Shown: positions 1 to 8,078 of the stretch, in pieces
How positions within the stretch are numbered: position 1 is the first letter of the stretch
Layout of the letters: each line of letters begins with the position of its first letter
Assembly (NCBI GenBank): GCA_009881125.1
Contig: WXFH01000006.1
Location: 1-64,000 of the forward strand
Direction of reading: 5' to 3'
Source: Acidaminobacter sp.
GTDB taxonomy: Bacteria; Bacillota_A; Clostridia; Peptostreptococcales; Acidaminobacteraceae
DNA length: 64,000 nt
Notes under the pieces: model-generated
Told to the model about the DNA's origin: nothing
Database searches by the model: none
What the model saw: only the letters and a program-made list of their open reading frames with translations
Made by a program: the position numbers and the translations under genes

Positions 1-1490
1 GGGTCATCTGTCAGAGAGTACTGGGTTTTAGCCATACAGATTGGGAGGTGGCCTACGCCGTCTTCTTCAAACTTCTTAATATCCTTAAGCGCTTTCGATG
101 TAAACTCCACACCGTCTGCCCCGTAGATTTCCTTGGCGATCTTTTCGATCTTTTGAACTGCAGTCAGCTCAAGGTCATACAGTGGTGCGTATGCCGCTTT
201 GCCGCTCTCCGCCACTTCGACGACTTTCTTCGCAAGCTCTACGCCGCCGTCTCCGCCTTTTGCCCAAACTTCGGACAGAACGACATTGACGCCGAGCTCA
301 TTGCAGCGATCTTCGACGAATTTCAGCTCTGCAGGTGTATCCAGCGGGAACGCGTTGATTGCAACGATGGCAGGTACGCCGTGCTTCTGTACGTTCTCGA
401 TTTGCTTCTCGAGGTTTGCGAAGCCCTTTGCCAGCGCCTCAAGGTTCTCAACGTTCAGGTCTGCTTTCTTGACGCCACCGTGGTTTTTAAGGGCGCGCAC
501 CGTTGCAACAATGACTGCTGCTGCAGGCTTAAGGCCCGCCTGACGGCACTTGATGTTGAAGAACTTCTCTGCGCCAAGGTCAGCGCCGAAGCCTGCTTCC
601 GTGACCACATAATCACCGAGCTTGAGTGCCATCTTCGTTGCCACAACAGAGTTGCAGCCGTGTGCGATGTTCGCGAACGGTCCGCCGTGGATCAGCGCAG
701 GTGTGTTCTCAAGGGTTTGAACCAGGTTTGGCATGAGGGCGTCTTTCAAGAGGAGCGCCATGGAACCCGTCGCTTCAAGCTGAGCCGCTGTGACAGGCTT
801 GTTGTCTTTGGAGTATGCCACGATCATTTTGGCGAGTCTTTCTTTGAGGTCCTTCATGCTCGTTGAGAGGCAGAGGATTGCCATGATCTCTGAAGCAACC
901 GCGATGTCGAAGCCGTCCTGGCGGACCACGCCGTCACCTGTGTTGCCAAGGCCTACAATTGTATTTCTCAGCGCGCGGTCGTTCATGTCGATAGCGCGTC
1001 TCCAGAGGATGCGCTTCTCATCAATGTTCAGCGCGTTGCCCTGGTGGAGATGGTTGTCAATCAGTGCCGCCAGCAGGTTGTTCGCTGTGGTCACCGCGTG
1101 AATGTCACCTGTAAAGTGAAGGTTGATATCTTCCATAGGAACGACTTGAGCGTAACCGCCGCCAGCTGCGCCGCCTTTAACGCCGAAGCACGGACCAAGG
1201 GATGGCTCGCGGAGTGCTGTAAACGTCTTCTTGCCAATTTTGTTAAGACCCATGCTGAGACCAACGTTGGTTGTCGTTTTGCCTTCGCCTGCTGCAGTCG
1301 GGTTGATTGCAGTGACCAGGATCAGTTTGCCGTCCGGCTTGTCAGCCAAACGGTCCATGACATCCAGGTGGATCTTCGCTTTGTAGTTGCCATAGAGTTC
1401 GAGGTCGTTCTCGGAAAGTCCGACTTTGGCGGCAACTTCCTTGATGTGAATCATTTGTGCTTCCTGTGCAATTTGAACGTCTGTTTTCAT
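1..1490 (-). CDS. fhs: Formate-tetrahydrofolate ligase (partial, C-terminal end cut by window)
   Basis: Catalyses ATP-dependent joining of formate to tetrahydrofolate, giving 10-formyl-THF; a cytosolic step of one-carbon metabolism, glycine/serine fermentation and the Wood-Ljungdahl methyl branch. About 496 codons are visible of the usual roughly 556, so some 60 residues are lost beyond base 1. Visible landmarks are the nucleotide-binding loop [10 protein letters not shown] (residues 64-73), then [22 protein letters not shown] and a long stretch typical of the family ([20 protein letters not shown]). The ATG at 1490 is preceded by GGAGG at 1504-1508, a slightly long spacing of 13. It is divergent from the cyclase gene at 1763, with no folD or fchA visible on this side. 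Identification is secure. Confidence 0.97.
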   Translation of the reverse strand, partial: MKTDVQIAQEAQMIHIKEVAAKVGLSENDLELYGNYKAKIHLDVMDRLADKPDGKLILVTAINPTAAGEGKTTTNVGLSMGLNKIGKKTFTALREPSLGPCFGVKGGAAGGGYAQVVPMEDINLHFTGDIHAVTTANNLLAALIDNHLHQGNALNIDEKRILWRRAIDMNDRALRNTIVGLGNTGDGVVRQDGFDIAVASEIMAILCLSTSMKDLKERLAKMIVAYSKDNKPVTAAQLEATGSMALLLKDALMPNLVQTLENTPALIHGGPFANIAHGCNSVVATKMALKLGDYVVTEAGFGADLGAEKFFNIKCRQAGLKPAAAVIVATVRALKNHGGVKKADLNVENLEALAKGFANLEKQIENVQKHGVPAIVAINAFPLDTPAELKFVEDRCNELGVNVVLSEVWAKGGDGGVELAKKVVEVAESGKAAYAPLYDLELTAVQKIEKIAKEIYGADGVEFTSKALKDIKKFEEDGVGHLPICMAKTQYSLTDD

Positions 1491-1708
1491 AGCTCTTATG
1501 TAGCCTCCTTCATTTTACAGTTAAAATAAAGCGTCCATGGAAAACCTGTCGTAATGTTGATAGTCCATAAAGGTTTCTCGTATACTATCATTTATAGCAG
1601 AAGTCAGCCGCAATTACCTTATGGAGTTTTTACATTTTTCACAGCACCTATGTTATACCCTAAACCCGCTATTGCTAAAATATTTTTTTTCAATGTTCAG
1701 ATTCTTGA

Positions 1709-1714
1709 TATAAT
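1709..1714 (+). promoter_or_regulatory. Probable -10 element of the cyclase-family gene
   Basis: A perfect TATAAT lies 49 bases before the ATG at 1763 in an AT-rich stretch. No good -35 hexamer is seen at 16-18 bases upstream (a T-run occupies the place), so this is a probable, not proven, promoter. The rest of 1491-1762 is non-coding and separates divergent genes; I see no riboswitch in it. Confidence 0.4.
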
Positions 1715-1762
1715 GGGGTCAGTTAAACCAACTCAGCTTCTCAACTATCAGGGGGTAGAAGA

Positions 1763-2458
1763 ATGAAACAACTGAAACTCATTGATCTTTCCCAGGAGAT
1801 TTTCCAGGGGATGTCAGTATTTCCAATGCATCAGCCGACCTTCATCATGACCAACATGACCCATGAGGAAAACATGAACCAAACCGGCAGCAAAGCGCTT
1901 GGATTTTCGGCCAGAAACCTTCTGATCAGCGAGCATGGCGGCACCCACTGCGACGCAGTCTGGGAGTACAAGCCAAGCGGCGCCACGATCGACCACATGC
2001 CTATGAGTCACTTTTGGGGCAGCGCGATCTGTATTGACCTGTCCCATATCCGCTTTGACCGCTACATTGAGCCAAGAGACCTTGAGCTCGCTGTCAAAAA
2101 GTCGGGTCTGGAGATCTTGAAGGGCGACATTGTCTTGATGTACACCGGACATTTTGACCGCAATTTCGGCACAGATAAATGGCAGACAGAGTACACCGGA
2201 CTCAGCTACGAAGCCGCAAAATGGCTCGCAGAGCGGGGTGTCGTAAACATTGGCGTAGATGCGCCTGCCATTGATCACCCAAGTGATATCAACTTCTCAG
2301 GTCATCTGATCTGCGGAGAGTACGACATGACCAATACAGAAAATCTTTGTAACCTCGATAAGATCGTCAACAAGAGATTCCTCTATTTCGGTCTCCCCCT
2401 CAGGATTCGAGGCGGCTCAGGCTCACCAATCAGAGCGGTTGCACTGGTTGAGGAGTAA
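1763..2458 (+). CDS. Cyclase / kynurenine-formamidase-like metal hydrolase
   Basis: A 231-residue member of the cyclase family (PF04199), metal-dependent hydrolases that act on formyl-kynurenine, isatin, cyclic imides or similar amides. The family motif HxGTHxD is present as HGGTHCD at residues 58-64; a proline often follows the Asp, and here it is replaced by AVW. The opening LIDLSQEIFQGMSVFP and the DAPAIDHP segment also match the family. Start ATG 1763 follows GGGGG. The gene stands alone between two promoters and ends at terminators at 2466-2566, convergent with a PucR regulator. The substrate cannot be read from sequence. Lack of other tryptophan-degradation genes nearby makes a true kynurenine formamidase role unproven. 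Confidence 0.85.
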   Translation: MKQLKLIDLSQEIFQGMSVFPMHQPTFIMTNMTHEENMNQTGSKALGFSARNLLISEHGGTHCDAVWEYKPSGATIDHMPMSHFWGSAICIDLSHIRFDRYIEPRDLELAVKKSGLEILKGDIVLMYTGHFDRNFGTDKWQTEYTGLSYEAAKWLAERGVVNIGVDAPAIDHPSDINFSGHLICGEYDMTNTENLCNLDKIVNKRFLYFGLPLRIRGGSGSPIRAVALVEE

Positions 2459-2465
2459 ATAGATT

Positions 2466-2496
2466 GAAGGGTCTGAGTCAAAGGGCCTTCGTTTTT
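2466..2496 (+). terminator. Terminator of the cyclase gene
   Basis: GAAGG (2466-2470) pairs with CCTTC (2486-2490), with partial pairing inside, followed by GTTTTTT. It sits 8 bases after the stop codon. Confidence 0.6.
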
Positions 2497-2534
2497 TCCA
2501 AACAGTTCCAATCAACTTAAAAGTATTCAAAATT

Positions 2535-2567
2535 AAAACCGGACAGATCAATATCTGTCCGGTTTTT
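2535..2567. terminator. Bidirectional terminator between convergent genes
   Basis: A perfect 14-bp stem, AAAACCGGACAGAT at 2535-2548 and its complement at 2553-2566, with a CAAT loop. It has a T-run on each strand, so it can stop both the cyclase transcript (+) and the PucR-family transcript (-). Confidence 0.88.
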
Positions 2568-2668
2568 CATTGTAGGTTATTTACAAAATTATTTTGAATA
2601 TTCAAGAGATTAAAACAAATTTCGTCTTATTCTTCGTAAAAATCATAGCATCAATGTCAAGTCGCACA

Positions 2669-4327
2669 TTATAAGTCAAGAATCTTCATTATTTTAAGCG
2701 CCGTTTGAAGTCCATATCTGTCGCCTTCGTTCTCCAGATTTTTTCCTGTGATCTCCTGGATTCGATTGATGCGGTATAGGACTGTATTATAGTGGGTAAA
2801 TAAAAGCTCTGACATCTTCTTTAAATTCCCGTTTGTCTCAAAATAGACGATCAGGGATTTAACCAGTTCTGTGTCTCTTTTCCGGTCGTAAGCAACCAGA
2901 GGTTCCAGAGTAGTTTCATAAAAACTGATTAATTCGTTTTTCAGGTGATCCTGGCAGAAAATCTTGTAGATCCCAAGGGCGTCAAAATTAATGACGCGTT
3001 CATTGATGTAAGTTTTCGACGCTTCGACTGCCTTATCCGCGTCGTAAAGGCTTCTGTACGCATCACCCAGACCCTTATAAAGTCTGCCTATGCCAACTTT
3101 GTAGCTTATGTGACCCATTTTGCTGTCGAGAACTGCCTCTGTTTCTTCGGCCAGCTTCTTAAACTCTTTGGCAAATTCCTCAGGACTCTTCCACATAGTC
3201 ATCACATTTATTTTCTTGCCTTTATTCGCGATCAGATACGTTCTGCCTTCTTTCCGGCAAATTATATCGATCAAATACATGACTTTGGTCAGATGCTGAT
3301 TGTACTCTTCGTCCGAGGCAAGGTTGGACTCCGCCTTGCTGACTCTGATGTTCATGATATTGTAGAAAGAATCCTTATCAAATCTATAATAATTTGATCT
3401 TTCAAGGGCTTTTAGCTTTCTCTTTTCGTCAAGAGAAACCAAATCCTCAAAGAACTCTGTCTTGTATTTGTTCTCCACTTCCTGCACAGAGAGTCTTTTC
3501 AAAAACTCCAGCGCAACGACATTAGCCGTGGATTCCATGTAAAGGGCGTCAAAATTCGTCAGTTCGCGCTCGTAGCCAAAGGCGACCAAATGACCGTAGA
3601 CCGCATTTTTTATCATAACCGGGACCATGAAGCGATCCATTTCCTTGCCGTTGATCACAACCCGGTCTGTCAAAGTCTTGGTCTGTTTGGTTCCCGAGGT
3701 GCTGGAACGCATAAAATGCTTTACATTTTCTTCAAACTGACTGCACAGCTCCGGATCGCGCTCACCATCATGAATAAACTCCTCAAAATGATAGTCTTTT
3801 ACGAGGATTGGATTCTCAATGGATTTTACCAGGCTTTTGAGAATATCCTTGACGCCGCCGCCTTTGAGAACGACGTTCATGGTGTCGTGGTGAAGGGTTT
3901 CGACTTTTCTGAGGATATTGGTCTGACGTTCGAAGATTTCCTGAAAGACAGGCGACATGATCTCCGCGAAAGGGATATCATGGTGAATTTCGACGATTGG
4001 AAACTTCAAACGGTTCGCCAGTTCGACGATTTCCACAGGTAAGCTTTCCAGATAAGGGTATACTTTAATCCCAATACCGCTGAGTTTTTTAGACGCAGAA
4101 ACCTCAATCAGATTCAGCTGGTCTTCCATTGAAGTGGATTTGAAGAAATACCCCGTGGTCAGGAGGAATTCGCCTTCGTTCACCCAGCTGAGAATGTCAG
4201 GATCTGCCATGACATTGACGCGTGTCACGACATTATTGACACCTTCTTCACCTGCGACAATTTTGCAGTTCTCAAGTACTTTCATTTTAAGGATATCTTT
4301 TATAGAAACGCCCGTTTCATCTATCAC
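2669..4327 (-). CDS. PucR-family transcriptional regulator
   Basis: A cytosolic regulator of about 553 residues with the PucR arrangement: an N-terminal PucR sensor domain (begins VSIKDILKMKVLENCKIVAG, includes SWVNEGEFLLTTGY and PIVEIHHDIPFAEIM), a middle GGDEF-like/CdaR region and a C-terminal helix-turn-helix (MSELLFTHYNTVLYRINRIQEITG, then LQTALKIMKIL). PucR proteins typically activate purine or amino-acid catabolic genes. Two GTG starts are possible: 4354 has no clear ribosome binding site, whereas 4327 is preceded by GGGGTGG, so I chose the latter. Its neighbour gdhA is transcribed in the same direction but has its own terminator between them, so they are separate units; control of gdhA or of the cyclase gene is only an inference. 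Confidence 0.88.
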   Translation of the reverse strand: MIDETGVSIKDILKMKVLENCKIVAGEEGVNNVVTRVNVMADPDILSWVNEGEFLLTTGYFFKSTSMEDQLNLIEVSASKKLSGIGIKVYPYLESLPVEIVELANRLKFPIVEIHHDIPFAEIMSPVFQEIFERQTNILRKVETLHHDTMNVVLKGGGVKDILKSLVKSIENPILVKDYHFEEFIHDGERDPELCSQFEENVKHFMRSSTSGTKQTKTLTDRVVINGKEMDRFMVPVMIKNAVYGHLVAFGYERELTNFDALYMESTANVVALEFLKRLSVQEVENKYKTEFFEDLVSLDEKRKLKALERSNYYRFDKDSFYNIMNIRVSKAESNLASDEEYNQHLTKVMYLIDIICRKEGRTYLIANKGKKINVMTMWKSPEEFAKEFKKLAEETEAVLDSKMGHISYKVGIGRLYKGLGDAYRSLYDADKAVEASKTYINERVINFDALGIYKIFCQDHLKNELISFYETTLEPLVAYDRKRDTELVKSLIVYFETNGNLKKMSELLFTHYNTVLYRINRIQEITGKNLENEGDRYGLQTALKIMKILDL

Positions 4328-4592
4328 TTTAATCCACCCCTGCGACTTTGACACTATGGTATTGTTTCACATCACCAGCATATTCGCTTATGGAATTACC
4401 GTTAGTATGGAAAGCAATTTCGTTTATGTACTTGGAATAAGAATATCACAAACGGACGGCATTAACAACTGATGATCTTGTTGTTTTCTTATAAACAGCG
4501 CAAAAATAATACCAACTGTATTCTTCAAAAAAACAAAACTTCACGACCGTTTACCCTGGCGCATTTATAGGTTTCCTATAAATGAAGGACAT
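4328..4592. other. Non-coding gap between PucR gene and gdhA terminator
   Basis: AT-rich upstream region of the PucR-family gene with no ORF of coding character. It holds a perfect 10-bp inverted repeat with a 3-base loop, CATTTATAGG/TTT/CCTATAAATG, at 4562-4584, which has no T-run and could be a regulator operator. No convincing -35/-10 pair stands out. Confidence 0.5.
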
Positions 4593-4636
4593 AAAAAAAC
4601 GGTTCATGATTTGCAATGCGCGCAAACCATGAACCG
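4593..4636 (-). terminator. gdhA terminator
   Basis: On the minus strand CGGTTCATG (4636-4628) pairs with CATGAACCG (4608-4600), with a second inner stem TTGC/GCAA, followed by seven T residues (4599-4593). It lies 33 bases past the gdhA stop. Confidence 0.88.
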
Positions 4637-4668
4637 CTTAAATCAGTTATATAATTAAGTTCGTTCTA

Positions 4669-5928
4669 TTAGTACCAGCCGCGAACTTTCATTGCGTCAG
4701 CAATACGCTTGATGGACATAACATAAGCTGATTTTCTGACATCAATGTTGTATTTCTCTTTGATCGTGATGATGTCATTAAACGCTTTGACCATGAGCGC
4801 TTCTTGCTTCTCTTGAACTTCCTCGAATGACCAGTAGTAGTTCATGAGGTTCTGTACCCACTCGAAGTAAGAAACTGTAACGCCGCCTGAGTTTGCAAGG
4901 ATGTCAGGAATCAGGAGCACGCCTCTCTCGTAGAGTGCTTTATCAGCTTCTGGAGTTGTAGGGCCGTTAGCGCCTTCAACGACAACGCGAGCTGTAATCT
5001 TGTCGACATTGTCCATAGTGATGGAGTTCTCAAGTGCGCAAGGTGCGAAGATGTCACATTGAACGCCGAAGACTTCGTTTCTGTCGAGTTCAGTTGTGCC
5101 CTGTCCGAAGCCAGTGATGAATCTGTTAGGCGCGTTGAGTGAGTATGCCATGAGCGCTTCGACATCAATGCCGTCTTCTTTGAAGAGCGTGCAAGAGAAG
5201 TCGGAAACTGCGACAACTTTAATGCCAAGCTGGTGAGCGAACAGTGCTGCGAAGCTGCCCACGTTGCCAAAGCCCTGAATCGCGACTTTGAGATCAGAGA
5301 GGTTCATGCCGAGGTATTTAGCGGATTCTCTCATCATGAGCGCAACGCCGTAACCGGTCGCTTCGTTTCTTGCGAGGGAACCGCCAAAGTTGACAGGCTT
5401 ACCGGTGATGACGCCAGGAACGGTTTCGCCTCTGAGCTTGCTGTATTCGTCTACCATCCAAGACATGATCTGGCCATTCGTGTTGACGTCCGGCGCAGGG
5501 ATGTCTTTCTTTTCTCCAATAATTGGAGCAATCGCTGTAATGTAAGCGCGTGACATTCTCTCAAGTTCGCCTTGGGACAAAGTAGCAGGATCGACTGTGA
5601 TGCCGCCTTTGCCGCCGCCGTAAGGAATGCCTACGACGCCGCATTTGAAGGACATCCACATGGAAAGAGCTTTAACTTCGTCATAAGTAACGCCTTGGTG
5701 GAAACGGATGCCGCCCTTAGCAGGACCAACTGCATCATTATGTTGAGATCTGAAACCCTGGAACATACGCGTAGTGCCGTCGTCCATCTTAACCGGGAAA
5801 TTGACTTCCAGGACTCTGAGGGGCTGCTTCAGGAGTTCGTAAACTGCCGGCTCCGCACCAAGAACTTCACATGCTGCCTTAACTTGTTGCTGGGCGATTT
5901 CAAATGGATTTAACGTTTTTTCTGCCAC
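4669..5928 (-). CDS. gdhA: Glutamate dehydrogenase
   Basis: Catalyses reversible oxidative deamination of glutamate to 2-oxoglutarate and ammonia with NAD(P); in amino-acid fermenters it is usually the catabolic entry of glutamate. The length of 419 residues is standard for the hexameric clostridial type. Visible: substrate-site lysines in GPAKGGIRF (K71) and MSFKCG (K95), the active-site motif PYGGGKGGI with K107, DIPAPDVNT, and the dinucleotide-binding loop GFGNVGS near residue 220. The start is GTG 5928, after GGAGG with 7-base spacing. It is a single-gene unit with its own terminator. The roughly 140-base leader upstream of the start is long. Cofactor choice (NAD or NADP) is not decided here. 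Confidence 0.97.
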   Translation of the reverse strand: MAEKTLNPFEIAQQQVKAACEVLGAEPAVYELLKQPLRVLEVNFPVKMDDGTTRMFQGFRSQHNDAVGPAKGGIRFHQGVTYDEVKALSMWMSFKCGVVGIPYGGGKGGITVDPATLSQGELERMSRAYITAIAPIIGEKKDIPAPDVNTNGQIMSWMVDEYSKLRGETVPGVITGKPVNFGGSLARNEATGYGVALMMRESAKYLGMNLSDLKVAIQGFGNVGSFAALFAHQLGIKVVAVSDFSCTLFKEDGIDVEALMAYSLNAPNRFITGFGQGTTELDRNEVFGVQCDIFAPCALENSITMDNVDKITARVVVEGANGPTTPEADKALYERGVLLIPDILANSGGVTVSYFEWVQNLMNYYWSFEEVQEKQEALMVKAFNDIITIKEKYNIDVRKSAYVMSIKRIADAMKVRGWY

Positions 5929-6206
5929 TTTATTGGCCTCCTTAAATCTTGTTATTGTGAAGCTCGCCAGATTCTTGTTGGTGACATGCGCTGACCTTCC
6001 CCTGGACTTGCGCCTTCAGAAGACTGGCTTGCTTGACTACCCAGATTGCAGTTGCATATAGCAGTTCCGACCATATTATAAAATTGTTGAATCGTCACGT
6101 GTTTTTCATTTTTTGTAGCGAAATTGAATCATTAATTATTAAAATTCATTTATTGTTATAATTTAAACATTCTCACACTGCCATTTTAACACATCCGCAG
6201 ACAGTG
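5929..6206 (-). promoter_or_regulatory. gdhA promoter region and long leader
   Basis: A TATAAT -10 reads on the minus strand at 6080-6075, giving a 5' leader of about 140 bases, which contains GC-rich possibly folded sequence but matches no riboswitch I know. A weak Rex-like 18-mer (ATGTTTAAATTATAACAA, minus strand, 6170-6153) lies upstream. The -35 is poor, so a regulator-dependent promoter is possible. No gene is seen here. Confidence 0.4.
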
Positions 6207-7034
6207 TCAATACAAGGTTTCGGTCTGAATTTTCAAACTTTTTATGTAGACCAAAACTTTGATGACCTGTATTCTCGTCATTTCTTCAACTGCCTCCGCC
6301 ACATGTTGCTGCACCGCTGTCGCAGTCTCAATCATACGGTATGGCGGCTTAAGTTCCAATTCCACGTGAATCTCGAGCCCGTCGCCTAATTCAATGACTC
6401 TGGTTTTATCTGCAGAGTGCACTAAAGGAACCTCTTCAGAGGCGTACTCGGCGATCTGCGCGAGCACCTTGTTGGACACGCTGAATTTTCCCAAATAGCT
6501 GAAGGTTGGCCTGACCACGGTCTTCTCACCGACGACCGTTGAATGATCCCGCCGGCGAATAATGGTCTTGACCGCGTCCAGGAAATAGCCGCTGAAGTCC
6601 CGTTTCACCTCAACAGAAGGCAGCGGAATGATGTGCTTCCCAAATTTTTCCCGCTGATTTTTCGCCATTTGAATGTCATTTGGTGTCGATACGTCCTCTA
6701 TTCGAATCCATTCGTCGATCCCGTGAAGGCCCAGATTTTCCGCAATATTCTCCACCATTCTGTCAGAAGTTCCCAAAATCATTAAGGTGCTCGGCTTCAA
6801 GCGCTCAATAGCTTCCCTGACTTCTTGCCGATGGTCGCGGTGAAAAAAGATCGCCCGCTTCACCGCCGCCATTTTAGTATCTTCACGTTTGGCGGATTTT
6901 CCTGCGAGGCGTTTTGAATCGCCAATCAACAAACCATCGTCAATAATATACTGAATGCCATAATCATGGGCCACATGCATGGCCTGATGGCTTTTACCTG
7001 TTCCACTGCTGCCAACGAGTGCATAAACTTTCAT
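6207..7034 (-). CDS. P-loop ATPase with C-terminal Asp23/Gls24-like domain
   Basis: The protein is 275 residues from ATG 7034, chosen because AGGAG lies 8 bases before it; an in-frame GTG at 7043 overlaps that site. The N-terminus is KVYALVGSSGTGKSHQA, a clear Walker A, followed by IDDGLLIG and a segment LMILGTSDRM that look like a small nucleotide-binding domain. The last about 70 residues (GDGLEIHVELELKPPYRM...VQQHVAEAVEEMT...IKVLVYIKSL) resemble the Asp23/Gls24 (DUF322) fold found in envelope-associated stress proteins. The function is unknown. It is a single gene divergent from the ferredoxin gene, with a TATAAT at 7129-7124 as a possible minus-strand -10. The domain reading is from pattern memory and is less certain than the P-loop. 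Confidence 0.7.
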   Translation of the reverse strand: MKVYALVGSSGTGKSHQAMHVAHDYGIQYIIDDGLLIGDSKRLAGKSAKREDTKMAAVKRAIFFHRDHRQEVREAIERLKPSTLMILGTSDRMVENIAENLGLHGIDEWIRIEDVSTPNDIQMAKNQREKFGKHIIPLPSVEVKRDFSGYFLDAVKTIIRRRDHSTVVGEKTVVRPTFSYLGKFSVSNKVLAQIAEYASEEVPLVHSADKTRVIELGDGLEIHVELELKPPYRMIETATAVQQHVAEAVEEMTRIQVIKVLVYIKSLKIQTETLY

Positions 7035-7344
7035 TATCATCACTCCTGAAGAACCCGCATCACTTGGCTCTAATATAACTGCGCTGCCCGATCACGGCAT
7101 TGTTTGAACTTGAAATCACTCTTATTATATCAGAAAGTCATGGCTTCCGTTTATCTCATGCCTCATTTTTATGTTTACCTATGGAATAGGCGCGAGTTAG
7201 TTACAATATAATGATAATCATTTTTGATTAGCTAGTTTTCTTTATTTTTTTCCTTTTTTCATTGCTATGATCCTCCTGATCTAGATATAATTTCGATATC
7301 GCCGGTCAATAAACCGGCAACTACATATTTGAGGAGGATCTCCA
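7035..7344. promoter_or_regulatory. Divergent intergenic region before the ferredoxin gene
   Basis: No coding sequence is seen. For the plus strand: TTGCTA (7262-7267), 18-base spacer, TATAAT (7286-7291), then a leader hairpin GCCGGT/ACCGGC (7301-7318) and GAGGAGG before the ferredoxin ATG. For the minus strand: TATAAT 7129-7124 serving the P-loop gene. Between them is a Fur-box-like palindrome (separate entry). Confidence 0.6.
7207..7225. promoter_or_regulatory. Candidate Fur box
   Basis: TATAATGATAATCATTTTT matches 16 of 19 positions of the classical Fur consensus GATAATGATAATCATTATC, with a palindromic core AATGAT-A-ATCATT. It lies about 55 bases upstream of the mapped ferredoxin -35, and may also overlap an alternative -10 (7207-7212). 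Iron control of the ferredoxin or of the divergent gene is an inference. Confidence 0.45.
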
Positions 7345-7515
7345 ATGGCATATGTAATTCAAGATTCTTGTATTTCTTGCGGCGCTTGCGAGCCTGAGTG
7401 CCCAGTCAGCTGCATTACTGCAGGTGATTCCATCTACGTTATCGACGGTTCAGCTTGCATCGATTGCGGCGCTTGCGCAAACGTTTGCCCGGTTGACGCT
7501 CCAAAGCCTGAGTAA
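7345..7515 (+). CDS. 2x[4Fe-4S] ferredoxin
   Basis: A small cytosolic electron carrier of 56 residues, the usual clostridial size. Two CxxCxxCxxxCP motifs are visible: CISCGACEPECP and CIDCGACANVCP, enough for two [4Fe-4S] clusters. ATG 7345 follows GAGGAGG with 7-base spacing; the stop is TAA at 7513. It has its own promoter and a strong terminator downstream, so it is monocistronic. In such organisms it carries low-potential electrons between 2-oxoacid oxidoreductases, hydrogenase and Rnf or Bcd-Etf complexes, none of which is in this window. Confidence 0.97.
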   Translation: MAYVIQDSCISCGACEPECPVSCITAGDSIYVIDGSACIDCGACANVCPVDAPKPE

Positions 7516-7539
7516 GGCATAGAGCAAAAGAAAAAAAGT

Positions 7540-7613
7540 AAAGCAGTGGGAAATAGGTGCAGTGGAAGTCGTTCTCCGACTTCCTTGTCGCTGCCATTTT
7601 CCCGCTGCTTTTT
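7540..7613. terminator. Bidirectional terminator between ferredoxin and marR
   Basis: A long branched hairpin: outer arms AAAGCAGTGGGAAA (7540-7553) and TTTTCCCGCTGCTTT (7597-7611), an inner perfect hairpin GGAAGTCG/CGACTTCC (7564-7584), and A-rich and T-rich flanks on either side. It serves convergent genes. Confidence 0.82.
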
Positions 7614-7616
7614 CTT

Positions 7617-8069
7617 TTAATCGTGCAGATCGTACTTTCCAACCGTCAGCTGATTCATACGACTCAAAAACTTCAGAACCGCCTTCTGTTCGTTGACTGT
7701 CATTTCTCCCAGAACATAATCCAGGTATTCCTTCTCATGACTCTGCCAGCTTTCAAGCGCCCGGTTTCCAATATCATTCAGCCCAATACGGCGAATCCTC
7801 TTGTCCTCCCGGGATACGTCCTTGTCGACCAATCCGAGCCTTTCCAGCCGCTCCACACTCCTGGAGACCAAGTCGCGGCTCAGATCAAATCGCTCTGCGA
7901 TTTCCTGGATGGAGAGCGCCTGACGCTGAAGCTCCTTCAAAAGCCACAGTTCAATCAGCGTCACTTTATGCTGTTGGTCGTCCAGCGGAAATGACATCCG
8001 GTCGTAGCGCAGGACTTTGGATATGATTTTCTCAATCATGCGCTCTATGGAGAGTCTATAAGAATTCAT
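7617..8069 (-). CDS. MarR-family transcriptional regulator
   Basis: A 150-residue winged-helix protein of normal MarR length. The recognition region reads ALSIQEIAERFDLSRDLVSRSVERLERLGLVDK, followed by a wing SREDKRIRRIGLNDIGNRAL. ATG 8069 follows AGGAT. It starts 9 bases after the thiolase stop on the same strand, so it is very probably co-transcribed with thl and may control it or a fatty-acid/acyl-CoA function. The ligand is unknown. The C-terminal helices form the usual dimer region. Confidence 0.9.
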   Translation of the reverse strand: MNSYRLSIERMIEKIISKVLRYDRMSFPLDDQQHKVTLIELWLLKELQRQALSIQEIAERFDLSRDLVSRSVERLERLGLVDKDVSREDKRIRRIGLNDIGNRALESWQSHEKEYLDYVLGEMTVNEQKAVLKFLSRMNQLTVGKYDLHD

Positions 8070-8078
8070 AGTTTTATC

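Noticed and set aside
48..1529. Several open frames on the + strand opposite fhs (for example 48-866 and 1044-1529)
   Set aside because: They lie antisense to a clear formyl-THF synthetase, lack ribosome sites and have cysteine-rich nonsense composition.
1814..2278. Minus-strand frame of 154 codons
   Set aside because: Antisense to the cyclase gene, without a ribosome site.
5929..6080. Degenerate tRNA or known riboswitch in the gdhA leader
   Set aside because: No cloverleaf with T-loop sequence and no conserved riboswitch core could be found.
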